From Candidatus Eisenbacteria bacterium (GTDB taxonomy: Bacteria; Eisenbacteria; RBG-16-71-46; JACRLI01): a stretch of 64,000 nucleotides of DNA. Positions within the stretch are counted from its first letter, which is position 1. Each line of letters opens with the position of its first letter. Made by a program: the position numbers and the translations under genes. Below, piece after piece: positions 35,604-42,925 of the stretch. The stretch lies in contig JACRLI010000030.1 of assembly GCA_016235265.1 (NCBI GenBank), forward strand, positions 1 through 64,000. The letters run 5' to 3'. Under the pieces are notes generated by a model that worked only from the letters and a program-made list of their open reading frames with translations, had not been told where the DNA came from and searched no databases.

Positions 35604-36523
35604 CGCGCCCTGCCCCCGCGCGCATCCACATGCACGAACGGCCCGTGCGCCGCGTTCGCCGGGTAGGCCGCCAGGCCGCCCGCGAGATCGGGGTGCTGGC
35701 TCTCAACTTCCTCGGCAACCGCAAACAGCAACCGCGCGTCGCGAATCGTGACCTTCCCGTCGCCGTCCAAGTCATCCATCGCGCCGTCGCCGTCCGCGTC
35801 CACGAACACGTCGGCCGCATCCCCGTACATGTGGCGGCTCTCGCTGGCGCGGCCGCCCTTGCGACCCACGCCCTGCGCGTTGTACTGCGGCGTGCGGAAA
35901 CCGGACATGACGTGCAGCGTCCCGGGCAGTCCCCGGCGCTCCAGCTCGTCGCCGATGAGCTCGAGCTTGTCCAGCAGCTCCACTCGCAGCACCAGGACCT
36001 TGGGCCACACGCCCTGCTGGTCGTGGGTCAGAAAGTCGCGCAGGCGGAATCTCGTCGAGACCGGCGTGGACGCGTTTTCCGGCGTCACCGGAATGAAGCC
36101 TGTGGGCGAGAGGTAGCGCGGGTCGCGCGCGCCCAGCCCGGGCGCCGGCCAGCGCCCAACGCGGTAGGCGTCGAACCGCGGGCCGCGCATCGCCGCGAAG
36201 GACTCCAGAGTCACCACCACCAGCGCATCCCCGTTGGGCGCGGGCAGCCCCAGCAGGTGCACGCCCGGAATCTCCAGTGGTACTCCGTGGAGGAGCGGCC
36301 GCAGGACCGGATTCTGCGCCAGCGAGGCCGGCGTTCCGATCAGGGCGCGCAGCTTGCCACTGGTACCCAACACTTTCAGCAGCGGTGAATGGGCGCGGTC
36401 ATCGGCCGCTTCCGGCCGGTCGGGAATCAAGGACGGCGCATGGAGGGCCGGTGTCGCCGCGGAGGCGGCGATCAGGATGAGGGGCCCGCAGGCGAGAGCG
36501 GCGAATCGGCGAACCTGGTTCAA
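35597..36523 (-). CDS. Secreted M15-like (DUF882/VanY-type) peptidase with an embedded dockerin-like calcium loop
   Basis: 308 residues from a TTG at 36523 (AGGAAGG upstream; no ATG or GTG gives a proper signal peptide). The N-terminal segment (A-A-L-A-C-G-P-L-I-L-I-A-A-S-A) is a signal peptide. The zinc peptidase motifs G-F-R-T-P, S-R-H-M-Y-G-D-A-A-D-V and H-G-P-F-V-H-V-D correspond to the His, Asp and His ligands of M15 peptidases, which trim peptidoglycan stem peptides. Between the second and third motif lies D-A-D-G-D-G-A-M-D-D-L-D-G-D-G-K-V-T, two overlapping EF-hand/dockerin-type loops. Cotranscribed with the propeller gene downstream. Confidence 0.82.
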   Translation of the reverse strand: MNQVRRFAALACGPLILIAASAATPALHAPSLIPDRPEAADDRAHSPLLKVLGTSGKLRALIGTPASLAQNPVLRPLLHGVPLEIPGVHLLGLPAPNGDALVVVTLESFAAMRGPRFDAYRVGRWPAPGLGARDPRYLSPTGFIPVTPENASTPVSTRFRLRDFLTHDQQGVWPKVLVLRVELLDKLELIGDELERRGLPGTLHVMSGFRTPQYNAQGVGRKGGRASESRHMYGDAADVFVDADGDGAMDDLDGDGKVTIRDARLLFAVAEEVESQHPDLAGGLAAYPANAAHGPFVHVDARGGRARW

Positions 36524-36679
36524 GTGGCCTTCCTGGGGGCGCCGGCGTTCACACCACGCCGGCACGGCGTATCCAGGGAGTGTACTTACATATCCGGTGC
36601 CGCGGGGGCCAATTCGGCCCAAACACACGCAAGACGCTGCCGTGCATTGCGATGGAGTGTGAGCCGGCAGGGCGGGCGG

Positions 36680-37405
36680 CTAGGGATCGTAGTGGCGCCG
36701 CAGCCTGGTCTCGTACTCCAGTGCCAGCAGCGCCGCCTCGGTGTACTCCGGCAGGTTCCTTACGGTCTCACGGGCCAGCTTCAGGTAGACCGTTGATTCG
36801 CTCCAGCTGACGCGCTCGACCCAGTGCGCGTCCAGCAGGACTGTTCGTCCCGCCCAACGGTTCCCCGTATCGATGATCCAGTAGCGAATCGCCCAGGTCT
36901 CGTCGTCAATGACAACGTCCTCGACGCAGCCACTGTCTCCATTCACGGCTTGGGCCTGGTAGCCGCTCACGTCGCGCGTGCTGCCCAGGTGCATTCTCCA
37001 GGCTCTCTCACCCCGGATCGGGCTCCTCCACGGGTCGCGCTCGCGCCCGGAGTCGGGAGGCGAGCCCCACATGTGGGGGCCACCCCAGTACCGCGGGGAT
37101 CCAGGATCCGGGAGGCGGGTCTCCCCGGTCGGCTGCGACATGGGCACGCCGCAGCTTGCCGAGGGACTGTTCTCGATCTGTTGTGCCGTCAGTTCGACAG
37201 CGATGTGCCTCTTCTCCGGGAACAGCGGGCCCAGCGCCCGGGGCGGTATCAGGACCTTCTTCTCCGAGCGCCATGCGCCCGTTCCCGCAACCAGGTAGCG
37301 TATCGCACACTGTTGGTCATCGAAGTAGAACTCCTTGACCCTCCCCACGTCCCCGTCCGGGCTGACCAGTGTGTAGCCCTCGAGCGCGGTGGCCTTGCTC
37401 AGCAT
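36680..37405 (-). CDS. Protein with two PRC-barrel domains
   Basis: 241 residues, ATG with AGGAG upstream. Two PRC-barrel units are visible: residues 5-75 (G-Y-T-L-V-S-P-D-G-D-V-G-R-V-K-E-F-Y-F-D-D ... I-R-Y-L-V) and about 140-215 (G-Y-Q-A-Q-A-V-N-G-D ... V-E-D-V-V-I-D-D-E-T-W-A-I-R-Y-W-I-I-D-T-G). They are joined by a Pro/Gly-rich linker. Such double PRC-barrel proteins are cytoplasmic, often stress-induced, and of unknown mechanism. It opens a cluster of envelope-stress-like genes. Confidence 0.9.
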   Translation of the reverse strand: MLSKATALEGYTLVSPDGDVGRVKEFYFDDQQCAIRYLVAGTGAWRSEKKVLIPPRALGPLFPEKRHIAVELTAQQIENSPSASCGVPMSQPTGETRLPDPGSPRYWGGPHMWGSPPDSGRERDPWRSPIRGERAWRMHLGSTRDVSGYQAQAVNGDSGCVEDVVIDDETWAIRYWIIDTGNRWAGRTVLLDAHWVERVSWSESTVYLKLARETVRNLPEYTEAALLALEYETRLRRHYDP

Positions 37406-37535
37406 GGCGGCACTCCTGTCGTTCGCAAGGATGCGCAGAACATCCTCGCGGCATTTCCCCGCGAATGGCGGCGGCCCGCGCCCACTGGCAGATCTCGCGA
37501 AGTCGCTTCGCGGTTGGAGACCAGCGGGCGCCCGC

Positions 37536-37561
37536 GGGGGGACCGGTCCTCGGTCACCCCC
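37536..37561. terminator. Hairpin downstream of the OmpA-family gene
   Basis: GGGGG-GACCG pairs with CGGTC-CCCCC around the loop GTCCT, with a single bulged A. It lies 24 bases past the stop of the leftward OmpA gene. No U tract follows, so termination efficiency is uncertain. Confidence 0.4.
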
Positions 37562-37584
37562 GGGGGGCCCGCCTGCTCTCGGCC

Positions 37585-38979
37585 CTACTTGGGCAGCATG
37601 TGGCGGCGCTCGCGCGCCTTGGTCAGCTCTTCGGTGTTCAGGACCTTGAACTCCACGCGGCGGTTCATGGCCATGCCTTCCACGGTCTTGTTGTCGCCCA
37701 CCGGCTGGCTCTCACCGTAGCCCGCCGCCGTGTACTGCTCGCGGTTGATCTTCGGGAAGTGCTCCAGCAGGTAGGTGAGGACCGAGTGGGCCCGCTTGTT
37801 GGACAGGTCCAGGTTGTAGGCGTCCGATCCACGCGCGTCGCAATGTCCGCCGATCTCGATGCGCAGCTGCGGCCACTGCTCCAGGATCTTGCCGATCCCG
37901 CTCAGCGACTCGTACGACTGCGGCAGGATGTCCCACTTGGCGGTCGCGAAGTGAATGTCACGCGCCGTGATCTTGCCGGTGTCGAGCAGCTCTGTTTCGC
38001 GCTCGTTTACGACGATCGGGCAGCCGTCCCTGTCCACCCGTGCGCCCTGCGGAGTGTCCGGGCACTTGTCCAGCCCGTCATAAACGCCGTCCCCGTCCGA
38101 GTCTCTGGGGCAGCCCGACGCGTCCACGGTGGCGCCCCTGGGCGTGTCCGGGCACTTGTCTAGGCCGTCGTAGACACCATCCCCGTCCGAATCCAGGGGA
38201 CATCCCGAAGCGTCCACGAGCACTCCGCGGGGGGTGTCCGGGCACTTGTCCTGGTCGTTCATCACGCCGTCGCCGTCCGAATCCACGGGCGGCGGCGGCG
38301 GCGGCGCGTCCACGACGATCGTGACCGGCGCCGGCGGCGGCGGCGGGGGCGCCGGCCCCTTGTGGCCCAGCGTCAACTGCAGCCCCAGGTTGTAGAACAC
38401 GCTGTGGGTCTGGGATTCCCCGGGCGGGTTGGAAGCCGGCGGGGACTTGAACCGGAACATCACGTCGCGCACTTCCGCGCGCACGCCCAGGACCTTCGTG
38501 ACGTTCAGCCGGGCGCCCAGCGCGGCATCGAACCCGTTGTAGTTGTACACCGTCTTGGCGGCGTCCGAGCCGGAGGTGAACTTGTAGTGGCGCCAGCCTC
38601 CCGCCACGTACGGGGTGAATTCACTCGACAGGAAGTTGTACAGCAGGTCGGCGCCGTACTGCAGGCTCTTCATCTTCACGGACGGTCCGGTGGCGGCGGC
38701 GTCCACCCAGGGGGCCGTGCCGCGCACGCTGTTCGAGGAGACCATGCCGAAGGTGCCCTCGATGCCGACGCGGCCCCGCAGGAGCGCTCCCACGGAGGCG
38801 CCGTAGATCGGCTTGCGCTCGATGTTGACGTGCTTCGACCAGGTCGTCTTGCCCACGTAGGGCATGATCGTGATTTCGACGTTCTGGGCATGGACCGGGA
38901 CGGGGTCAACCATGAGCGTCGTGGCCAGGGCGGCCATTCCGAGCGCCAGGCGAACCCCGGAATATCGCATCTGTGACAT
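37585..38979 (-). CDS. OmpA-family outer-membrane protein with thrombospondin type 3 repeats
   Basis: 464 residues from the ATG at 38979 (GGAGG six bases upstream), with a signal peptide ending V-H-A-Q. Residues about 25-215 form an eight-strand-like barrel. A proline-rich hinge and three D-S-D-G-D-G-V-x-D ... C-P-D-T-P calcium-binding TSP3 repeats follow. The C-terminal OmpA domain (F-A-T-A-K-W-D-I-L-P ... I-E-I-G-G-H-C-D-A-R-G ... N-L-D-L-S-N-K-R-A ... N-R-R-V-E-F) anchors peptidoglycan. It is probably a structural porin-like tether. It lies 70 bases downstream of the small membrane gene and may share its regulated promoter. Confidence 0.93.
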   Translation of the reverse strand: MSQMRYSGVRLALGMAALATTLMVDPVPVHAQNVEITIMPYVGKTTWSKHVNIERKPIYGASVGALLRGRVGIEGTFGMVSSNSVRGTAPWVDAAATGPSVKMKSLQYGADLLYNFLSSEFTPYVAGGWRHYKFTSGSDAAKTVYNYNGFDAALGARLNVTKVLGVRAEVRDVMFRFKSPPASNPPGESQTHSVFYNLGLQLTLGHKGPAPPPPPPAPVTIVVDAPPPPPPVDSDGDGVMNDQDKCPDTPRGVLVDASGCPLDSDGDGVYDGLDKCPDTPRGATVDASGCPRDSDGDGVYDGLDKCPDTPQGARVDRDGCPIVVNERETELLDTGKITARDIHFATAKWDILPQSYESLSGIGKILEQWPQLRIEIGGHCDARGSDAYNLDLSNKRAHSVLTYLLEHFPKINREQYTAAGYGESQPVGDNKTVEGMAMNRRVEFKVLNTEELTKARERRHMLPK

Positions 38980-39049
38980 CTGGGACCTCCGAGTCAAGTT
39001 TTGGGGCCGCGCGGCTCGAATGCCCGCGACCATCCGGATGACAGCCCGA

Positions 39050-39244
39050 TTAGTGCCGACCCAAGCCGAAGTTGCCGAAGCCGGAGATCAGGCCGAACGC
39101 GCTGAGAAGCCACACCAGCACCAGGATCACCACCACGGCGTTGAGGATTGTCTTGATCGAGGACGCCATCGGGATGTAGGTGTTCACCAACCAGAGCAAC
39201 ACCCCGACGACGACGAGGACCAGGAGCAGTTGAACGATGGGCAT
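39050..39244 (-). CDS. Small two-helix membrane protein (Thivi_2564-like)
   Basis: 64 residues; AAAGGGGGG precedes the ATG. Two hydrophobic helices (V-Q-L-L-L-V-L-V-V-V-G-V-L-L-W-L-V and I-L-N-A-V-V-V-I-L-V-L-V-W-L-L) are separated by N-T-Y-I-P-M-A-S-S-I-K. This is the pattern of the Thivi_2564 family, small inner-membrane proteins often located near stress genes. Its promoter at 39274-39302 places the transcription start about 23 bases before the ATG. Function unknown. Confidence 0.85.
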   Translation of the reverse strand: MPIVQLLLVLVVVGVLLWLVNTYIPMASSIKTILNAVVVILVLVWLLSAFGLISGFGNFGLGRH

Positions 39245-39273
39245 GACGCCCCCCTTTCTGTCTCACGTCCCGG

Positions 39274-39317
39274 ACACTACCTGCTGGGGCAAGTATTGTC
39301 AATACATGCCCGAGCAG
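39274..39317 (-). promoter_or_regulatory. Palindromic promoter/operator A
   Basis: On the minus strand TTGACA (39297-39302), a 17-base spacer beginning ATACTTGCCCC, and TAGTGT (39274-39279) form a promoter for the gene at 39050-39244. The -35 box lies within an imperfect palindrome 39281-39317 with 18-base arms (two mismatches) around one central base, core CAAGTATTG-N-CAATACATG. The same arrangement recurs at 39474-39517 and 42747-42790. Confidence 0.75.
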
Positions 39318-39473
39318 CTACAGAGACAACCATCGCCCGGGGGTCCCCACCTTCCGTAGCCGGTAACCGGCCAGTTGGAGCCACGCCCCAACCACCTATC
39401 CCAACACGACTTGCCCATGAGTCCGGTGGTCATCCCCGCTCCGTCGCAGCCCCCGGGACGCGCGCTCTGATAG

Positions 39474-39517
39474 ATGCCCGGGCAGGTATTGACAATACTT
39501 GCCCCTGCAGGTAGTCT
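39474..39517 (+). promoter_or_regulatory. Palindromic promoter/operator B
   Basis: TTGACA at 39489-39494, a 17-base spacer (ATACTTGCCCC plus TGCAGG) and TAGTCT at 39512-39517 drive the rightward proline-rich gene and, 26 bases further on, the selenoprotein gene. The palindrome is 39474-39510, core CAGGTATTG-A-CAATACTTG. Compared with site A the spacer differs at a single base. Confidence 0.75.
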
Positions 39518-39683
39518 GCGGAGATTGAAGCGGATCCCAGAGAGTCCACGAAGCTCGCCGATCGGGTTTGACGGAGGCGGCGGCGCGGCCGAGGAGTCCA
39601 GGACGTCTCAGCTGCGCCGCCCGCCATCCAGATCCCCGTGAGGCAAGTCCAGCTGGAAGGACATCTTCAAGGAGGTGGCGATC

Positions 39684-40748
39684 ATGAATCGCAACAGCAT
39701 CCCCGGGCTGCTCGTCCTCATCGGGTCGATGGCAGCCCTCCAACTGTCCGGGGGAGTCGCATGCTCCCAGGACAGCACCCAGGCACAGCCCCCCGCGTCC
39801 AAGCCCGCGGAGCAGCGAGCGGAGCAGCGAGCGGAGCAGCGCGCTCCCAGGAAGGACCCCGAAGCGGTGAAGCCCGTCCAACAGAGGGCGGAGAACCGGT
39901 CGCCGAAGAAAAACCCCGAGGCGGCCCGAACGGAACAGCGGCCACAGCGGCTCCAGCCGCAGCCGCAGGACGGCATGCCCGGCGCGCGCCGCCTGCCGCC
40001 GGGCACCCGCCCGCAGCCGACACCGGCGCCCGCCGAGCCGGGCGCTCGGCCGCAGCAGCAGCCCTCGCCGGCACCTGCCACCCCGGCAGGAGTGGCCCGC
40101 ACCAACGTCCAGCCGCCACAGCCGCCGGGCTGGCAGCCGCGCCGCGCGGTACCCGCGCCGCCGTCCCCCGCTCCGGTCCGGGTCGGCCGCACCAACGTCC
40201 AGCCGCCGCAGCCGCCGGATTGGCAGGCGCGCCGCGCCGTACCCGCACCGTCGTCCCCCGGCCCGGTTCGGGCGGGACGCACCTACGTCCAGCCACCGCA
40301 GCCGCCGGGCTGGCAGCCGCGGCGCGTGTCCCCGGACTACCGCGGGTACACCTATCGCCGGCCGGACAACCTCCAGAGAGGCTGGCGGCCGCAGGCGTTC
40401 TACTGGCAGCCGTCCGCCTGGGCCACGCCGTCCTGGGGCCCCCGGGTCGAGTGGTCCAACAACTGGCACATGGGAAGATCCGGAAGTCGCTGGCAGTCGA
40501 TGACATTCAGGCCCAACCGCCACGCCCGGGCCATCTCGATCCGGTTCGACAACTACGTGGTCCTGGACCGGGCGACCCTGTGGTTTTCCAGCGGCGACAT
40601 GCAGGAGGTAAACTTCGGGCGCCAGGGCTGTGAGCCCGGGGAGTACAGTCTGATCGACGTGGACGGACCGTGGCGCATACGGAAGCTCAACCTGAGGGCC
40701 CGCACGCCGTACGGTCCGACCGACGTGACACTGCGCTACTTCCGGTAG
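39684..40748 (+). CDS. Secreted proline-rich repeat protein with beta-sandwich-like C-terminus
   Basis: 354 residues from the ATG at 39684 (GGAGG eight bases upstream), with a signal peptide ending near A-C-S-Q. Residues about 40-235 are Pro/Arg/Gln-rich: E-Q-R-A repeats, then three copies of a roughly 30-residue unit (R-T-N-V-Q-P-P-Q-P-P-G-W-Q-P-R-R). The C-terminal 110 residues (R-F-D-N-Y-V-V-L-D-R-A-T-L-W-F ... T-D-V-T-L-R-Y-F-R) look like a small folded beta domain. Possible periplasm-spanning linker. Its own regulated promoter lies at 39489-39517, and the selenoprotein gene follows 26 bases later. Confidence 0.75.
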   Translation: MNRNSIPGLLVLIGSMAALQLSGGVACSQDSTQAQPPASKPAEQRAEQRAEQRAPRKDPEAVKPVQQRAENRSPKKNPEAARTEQRPQRLQPQPQDGMPGARRLPPGTRPQPTPAPAEPGARPQQQPSPAPATPAGVARTNVQPPQPPGWQPRRAVPAPPSPAPVRVGRTNVQPPQPPDWQARRAVPAPSSPGPVRAGRTYVQPPQPPGWQPRRVSPDYRGYTYRRPDNLQRGWRPQAFYWQPSAWATPSWGPRVEWSNNWHMGRSGSRWQSMTFRPNRHARAISIRFDNYVVLDRATLWFSSGDMQEVNFGRQGCEPGEYSLIDVDGPWRIRKLNLRARTPYGPTDVTLRYFR

Positions 40749-40774
40749 GCCGCGCCCGGCAGGGGGCAGCAATC

Positions 40775-41353
40775 GTGAATCGTAGTCTGCGGAGAACGGG
40801 GCTCACTGCGGGGCTGCTGCTGCTGGCCGCCATCGCCGTTTCCGGCTGCGAGAAGGCCGGGCCCTCGGCTCCCCACCTGAAGCTGGGCCGGGACTTGTCC
40901 GCGGCGCGCGCCGCCTTCAACGCCGACTCCGGAAAGGTGCGCATCCTGCTGCTGCTCTCCCCCACCTGACACGTATGTCTGGGGGGGGCCTCCCAGGTTG
41001 CGTCTCATCTCTTCAATCCGACTCCGGACCCGCGACTGCGGGGCCAGTTGTTCTGGCTGGGTGGGATGTGGATCTCGAAACGCGACATCCGCTCCGCGAG
41101 CGGGCGCCTGCTCGATCCGCGCGTGACACACTACTGGGACTCGCGCCGGGCCATGGCGAAGGCCTTCCGTCGCACGCTGAAGCTGGACCAGGATGCCTGG
41201 GACGTGTACCTGATCTACGGACCCCGTGCCCGCTGGACCGATCCCGATCCTCCGCCCCCGGATTACTGGATGCAGATGCTGGGCGTGCCGCAGGCGCCGG
41301 TCTTTGACGCGGCGGAATTCGCGGCGAGGGCGAGGGCGGAATTGGAGCACTGA
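40775..41353 (+). CDS. Predicted selenocysteine-containing thioredoxin-like lipoprotein (TGA at 40967-40969 read as Sec)
   Basis: 192 residues if the in-frame TGA at codon 65 is decoded as selenocysteine. The GTG start has AGGGGG upstream. The N-terminus is a lipoprotein signal (L-L-L-L-A-A-I-A-V-S-G-C, Cys25 lipidated). After K-V-R-I-L-L-L-L-S-P-T, a typical thioredoxin strand, comes Sec65-H-V-C, a U-x-x-C redox motif exactly where CxxC is expected. The frame stays open after TGA with conserved-looking sequence (L-L-D-P-R-V-T-H-Y-W-D ... W-D-V-Y-L-I-Y-G-P) to TGA at 41351. A hairpin directly 3' of the TGA fits a bacterial SECIS. The alternative is two fragments of a nonsense-interrupted gene. 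Selenocysteine machinery genes are not in the window. Confidence 0.75.
40967..41007 (+). promoter_or_regulatory. Putative bacterial SECIS element
   Basis: The hairpin begins at the TGA. Lower stem TGACACG (40967-40973) pairs with CGTCTCA (41001-41007), 6 of 7 pairs. After an internal loop, the upper stem CTGGGGG (40979-40985) pairs with CTCCCAG (40990-40996), one G-U. The apical loop GGGC starts 17 bases after the TGA with G. Position, size and loop G match the general format of bacterial SECIS elements. Confidence 0.65.
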
Positions 41354-41395
41354 CGGCGCGGCGGAACGTCCCGCGGCCGGGGCAGAAATGCAACA

Positions 41396-41432
41396 GGGGT
41401 GGCAAGGCCCGGGGGCAAGGCCTCGCCACCCC
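41396..41432. terminator. Bidirectional hairpin terminator
   Basis: GGGGTGGCAAGGCC (41396-41409) pairs at 13 of 14 positions with 41419-41432 around a nine-base loop. It lies between the convergent selenoprotein and BON genes. Confidence 0.7.
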
Positions 41433-41467
41433 GTCGCGTCGGGGAATCTCTCTTCGGGGAATCTCTC

Positions 41468-42532
41468 TCAGGAAACCGCCTTGACGGTCAGCTCGCTGCG
41501 GACGGAGCGCACCCCGGCCGTGCCTCGCGCCAGGACGGTGGCGTCCAGAACATCCAGCTCGTGGGCCACGCTACCGGTCAGGCGCACCACTCCATTCTTC
41601 ACCTGGACGTCCACGCCCTTCAGTCGCCCGTTCGCCTTGTAGGACCTGCCGAGGGAGGCCTCCAGCTGGTCGTCCCCATGGTCCACTTGGGCCTTCCGCG
41701 ACGGCGCGACCACTTCCAGCTGGTTCTTGACTTCGCGAACCCCACCCACCTGCCGGGCCTCGGCTCCGGCCGCGTCGCGCGAGGCCTCCGAGGGGACGAC
41801 GCCGAAGAGCGTGACCACGTGGTCGTCGGTGTCCACGTTGATCTCACCCGCCGGAGTCTGGTCGTTGGCCATCAGGCGCAGCTTGGTCTTGAGAGTGATC
41901 CAGTTGTCGGAAATCCCCGTGCCCGAGAGCGTGTCCGGGTTGGCCGGCGCGCTCCCGTGACTCCAGAGTTCCAGGTCGCCGGCGCTGTCGGGACCCTTGA
42001 TGTCGCTGGCCACCTGGTGGACTCCGGCCGTGCCGCGCGCGATGCGGATCGCCTGGAGCTGGTCCGAGAGGGTGGTCGCTGTGCCGGAGAGCACCACCGT
42101 GCCCGCGCTGACTCCCTTCACCTGGATGTGACTGTCCGCAAGGGTCGCGTCGGCGCCCAGGGAAGCCTCCAGCTGCTTGCGGATTTCATCGTCGGATCGC
42201 TTCACCATGGCTTCGGCCGTGGGGTTCGTGGCGATTTGGAGCAGGTTGCGGACCAGGGTCACGCCCGAGACCCCGCGGGCAATCTCCCCGGCGCGCGTCC
42301 GCTGCGCCCGGGTGTCCACGCGCCCGAACAGGGTGACCCGGCCGCGCAGGGCGTCCACGTGGATGTCCATGCCATCGACTCCGCGCGAGGTAAGCAGCGC
42401 GGCCTTGGTCTTGAGCGTGATCCAGGAGTCGTTCGGCTCCTCCCCTGTCCGGGTGCTGGCCCCGGAAGGGTTGACGCTGGCGGCAACCAGCCCGGCGAGG
42501 AAGAGAGAGGCTAAGAGGGCTTTGGGGCTCAT
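41468..42532 (-). CDS. Secreted protein with four BON domains
   Basis: 354 residues with a signal peptide (A-L-L-A-S-L-F-L-A-G-L-V-A-A-S). Four BON (OsmY-type) domains follow, each with I-T-L-K-T-K-x-x-L or an equivalent helix, a V-x-x-G-x-V-x-L-x-G strand pair and G-V-x-x-V helices. OsmY-like proteins are periplasmic, osmotically induced and thought to act as chaperones or membrane stabilisers. ATG preceded by AAAGGA. Its upstream region carries the third copy of the palindromic promoter (42747-42775), giving a leader of about 208 bases. Confidence 0.92.
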   Translation of the reverse strand: MSPKALLASLFLAGLVAASVNPSGASTRTGEEPNDSWITLKTKAALLTSRGVDGMDIHVDALRGRVTLFGRVDTRAQRTRAGEIARGVSGVTLVRNLLQIATNPTAEAMVKRSDDEIRKQLEASLGADATLADSHIQVKGVSAGTVVLSGTATTLSDQLQAIRIARGTAGVHQVASDIKGPDSAGDLELWSHGSAPANPDTLSGTGISDNWITLKTKLRLMANDQTPAGEINVDTDDHVVTLFGVVPSEASRDAAGAEARQVGGVREVKNQLEVVAPSRKAQVDHGDDQLEASLGRSYKANGRLKGVDVQVKNGVVRLTGSVAHELDVLDATVLARGTAGVRSVRSELTVKAVS

Positions 42533-42746
42533 GCGGAAGGTCCTTTCAGTGGTCTGTCACTGTGAAGAACCGTCGGGAACGCCCCGGCGCGGGCGACGCT
42601 GTCCGGCGATATGCGGGAGTCTCGCTCACGCCGGGTGCGGGACCGGCGGATGCCGCGCTCCAGGAGGCCCGGGGCAGGTGCGGTGAGCGGGGTGGCGGGC
42701 GGTCTCGGGGCAGTCCTGCGAGTTCGGGACCGTGCCTCTAGCCGGA

Positions 42747-42790
42747 ACCATACATGCAGGGGCAAGTATTGTCAATACTTGCTCGAGCCG
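42747..42790 (-). promoter_or_regulatory. Palindromic promoter/operator C
   Basis: On the minus strand TTGACA (42770-42775), a 17-base spacer beginning ATACTTGCCCC, and TATGGT (42747-42752) form a promoter facing the BON gene. The palindrome core CAAGTATTG-T-CAATACTTG is perfect in both arms; the outer arms are weaker than in site A. Confidence 0.75.
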
Positions 42791-42836
42791 CGACGAATGG
42801 ACCGGCGGGGCCGGCCGGCTGCGGGCGCCCCCATGC

Positions 42837-42870
42837 AAAACGGCCCCCCGGAACCGCCTCCGGGGGGCCG
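42837..42870 (-). terminator. Intrinsic terminator of the 1396-residue secreted protein gene
   Basis: CGGCCCCCCGGA (42841-42852) pairs perfectly with 42859-42870 around a six-base loop. Read on the minus strand the stem is followed by TTTT (complement of 42837-42840). It lies 55 bases past the stop codon of the leftward gene. Confidence 0.8.
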
Positions 42871-42925
42871 TCAACTCTCGGGATCGCCAACGCCCGCGAG
42901 GCGGGCGTAAATGCCTGCACTGCCC

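Noticed and set aside
41048..41353. Separate gene of 101 codons after the TGA
   Set aside because: It is in the same frame as the lipoprotein gene, its ATG lacks a ribosome-binding site, and the continuity through a UxxC motif with a SECIS-like hairpin is better explained by one selenoprotein gene.
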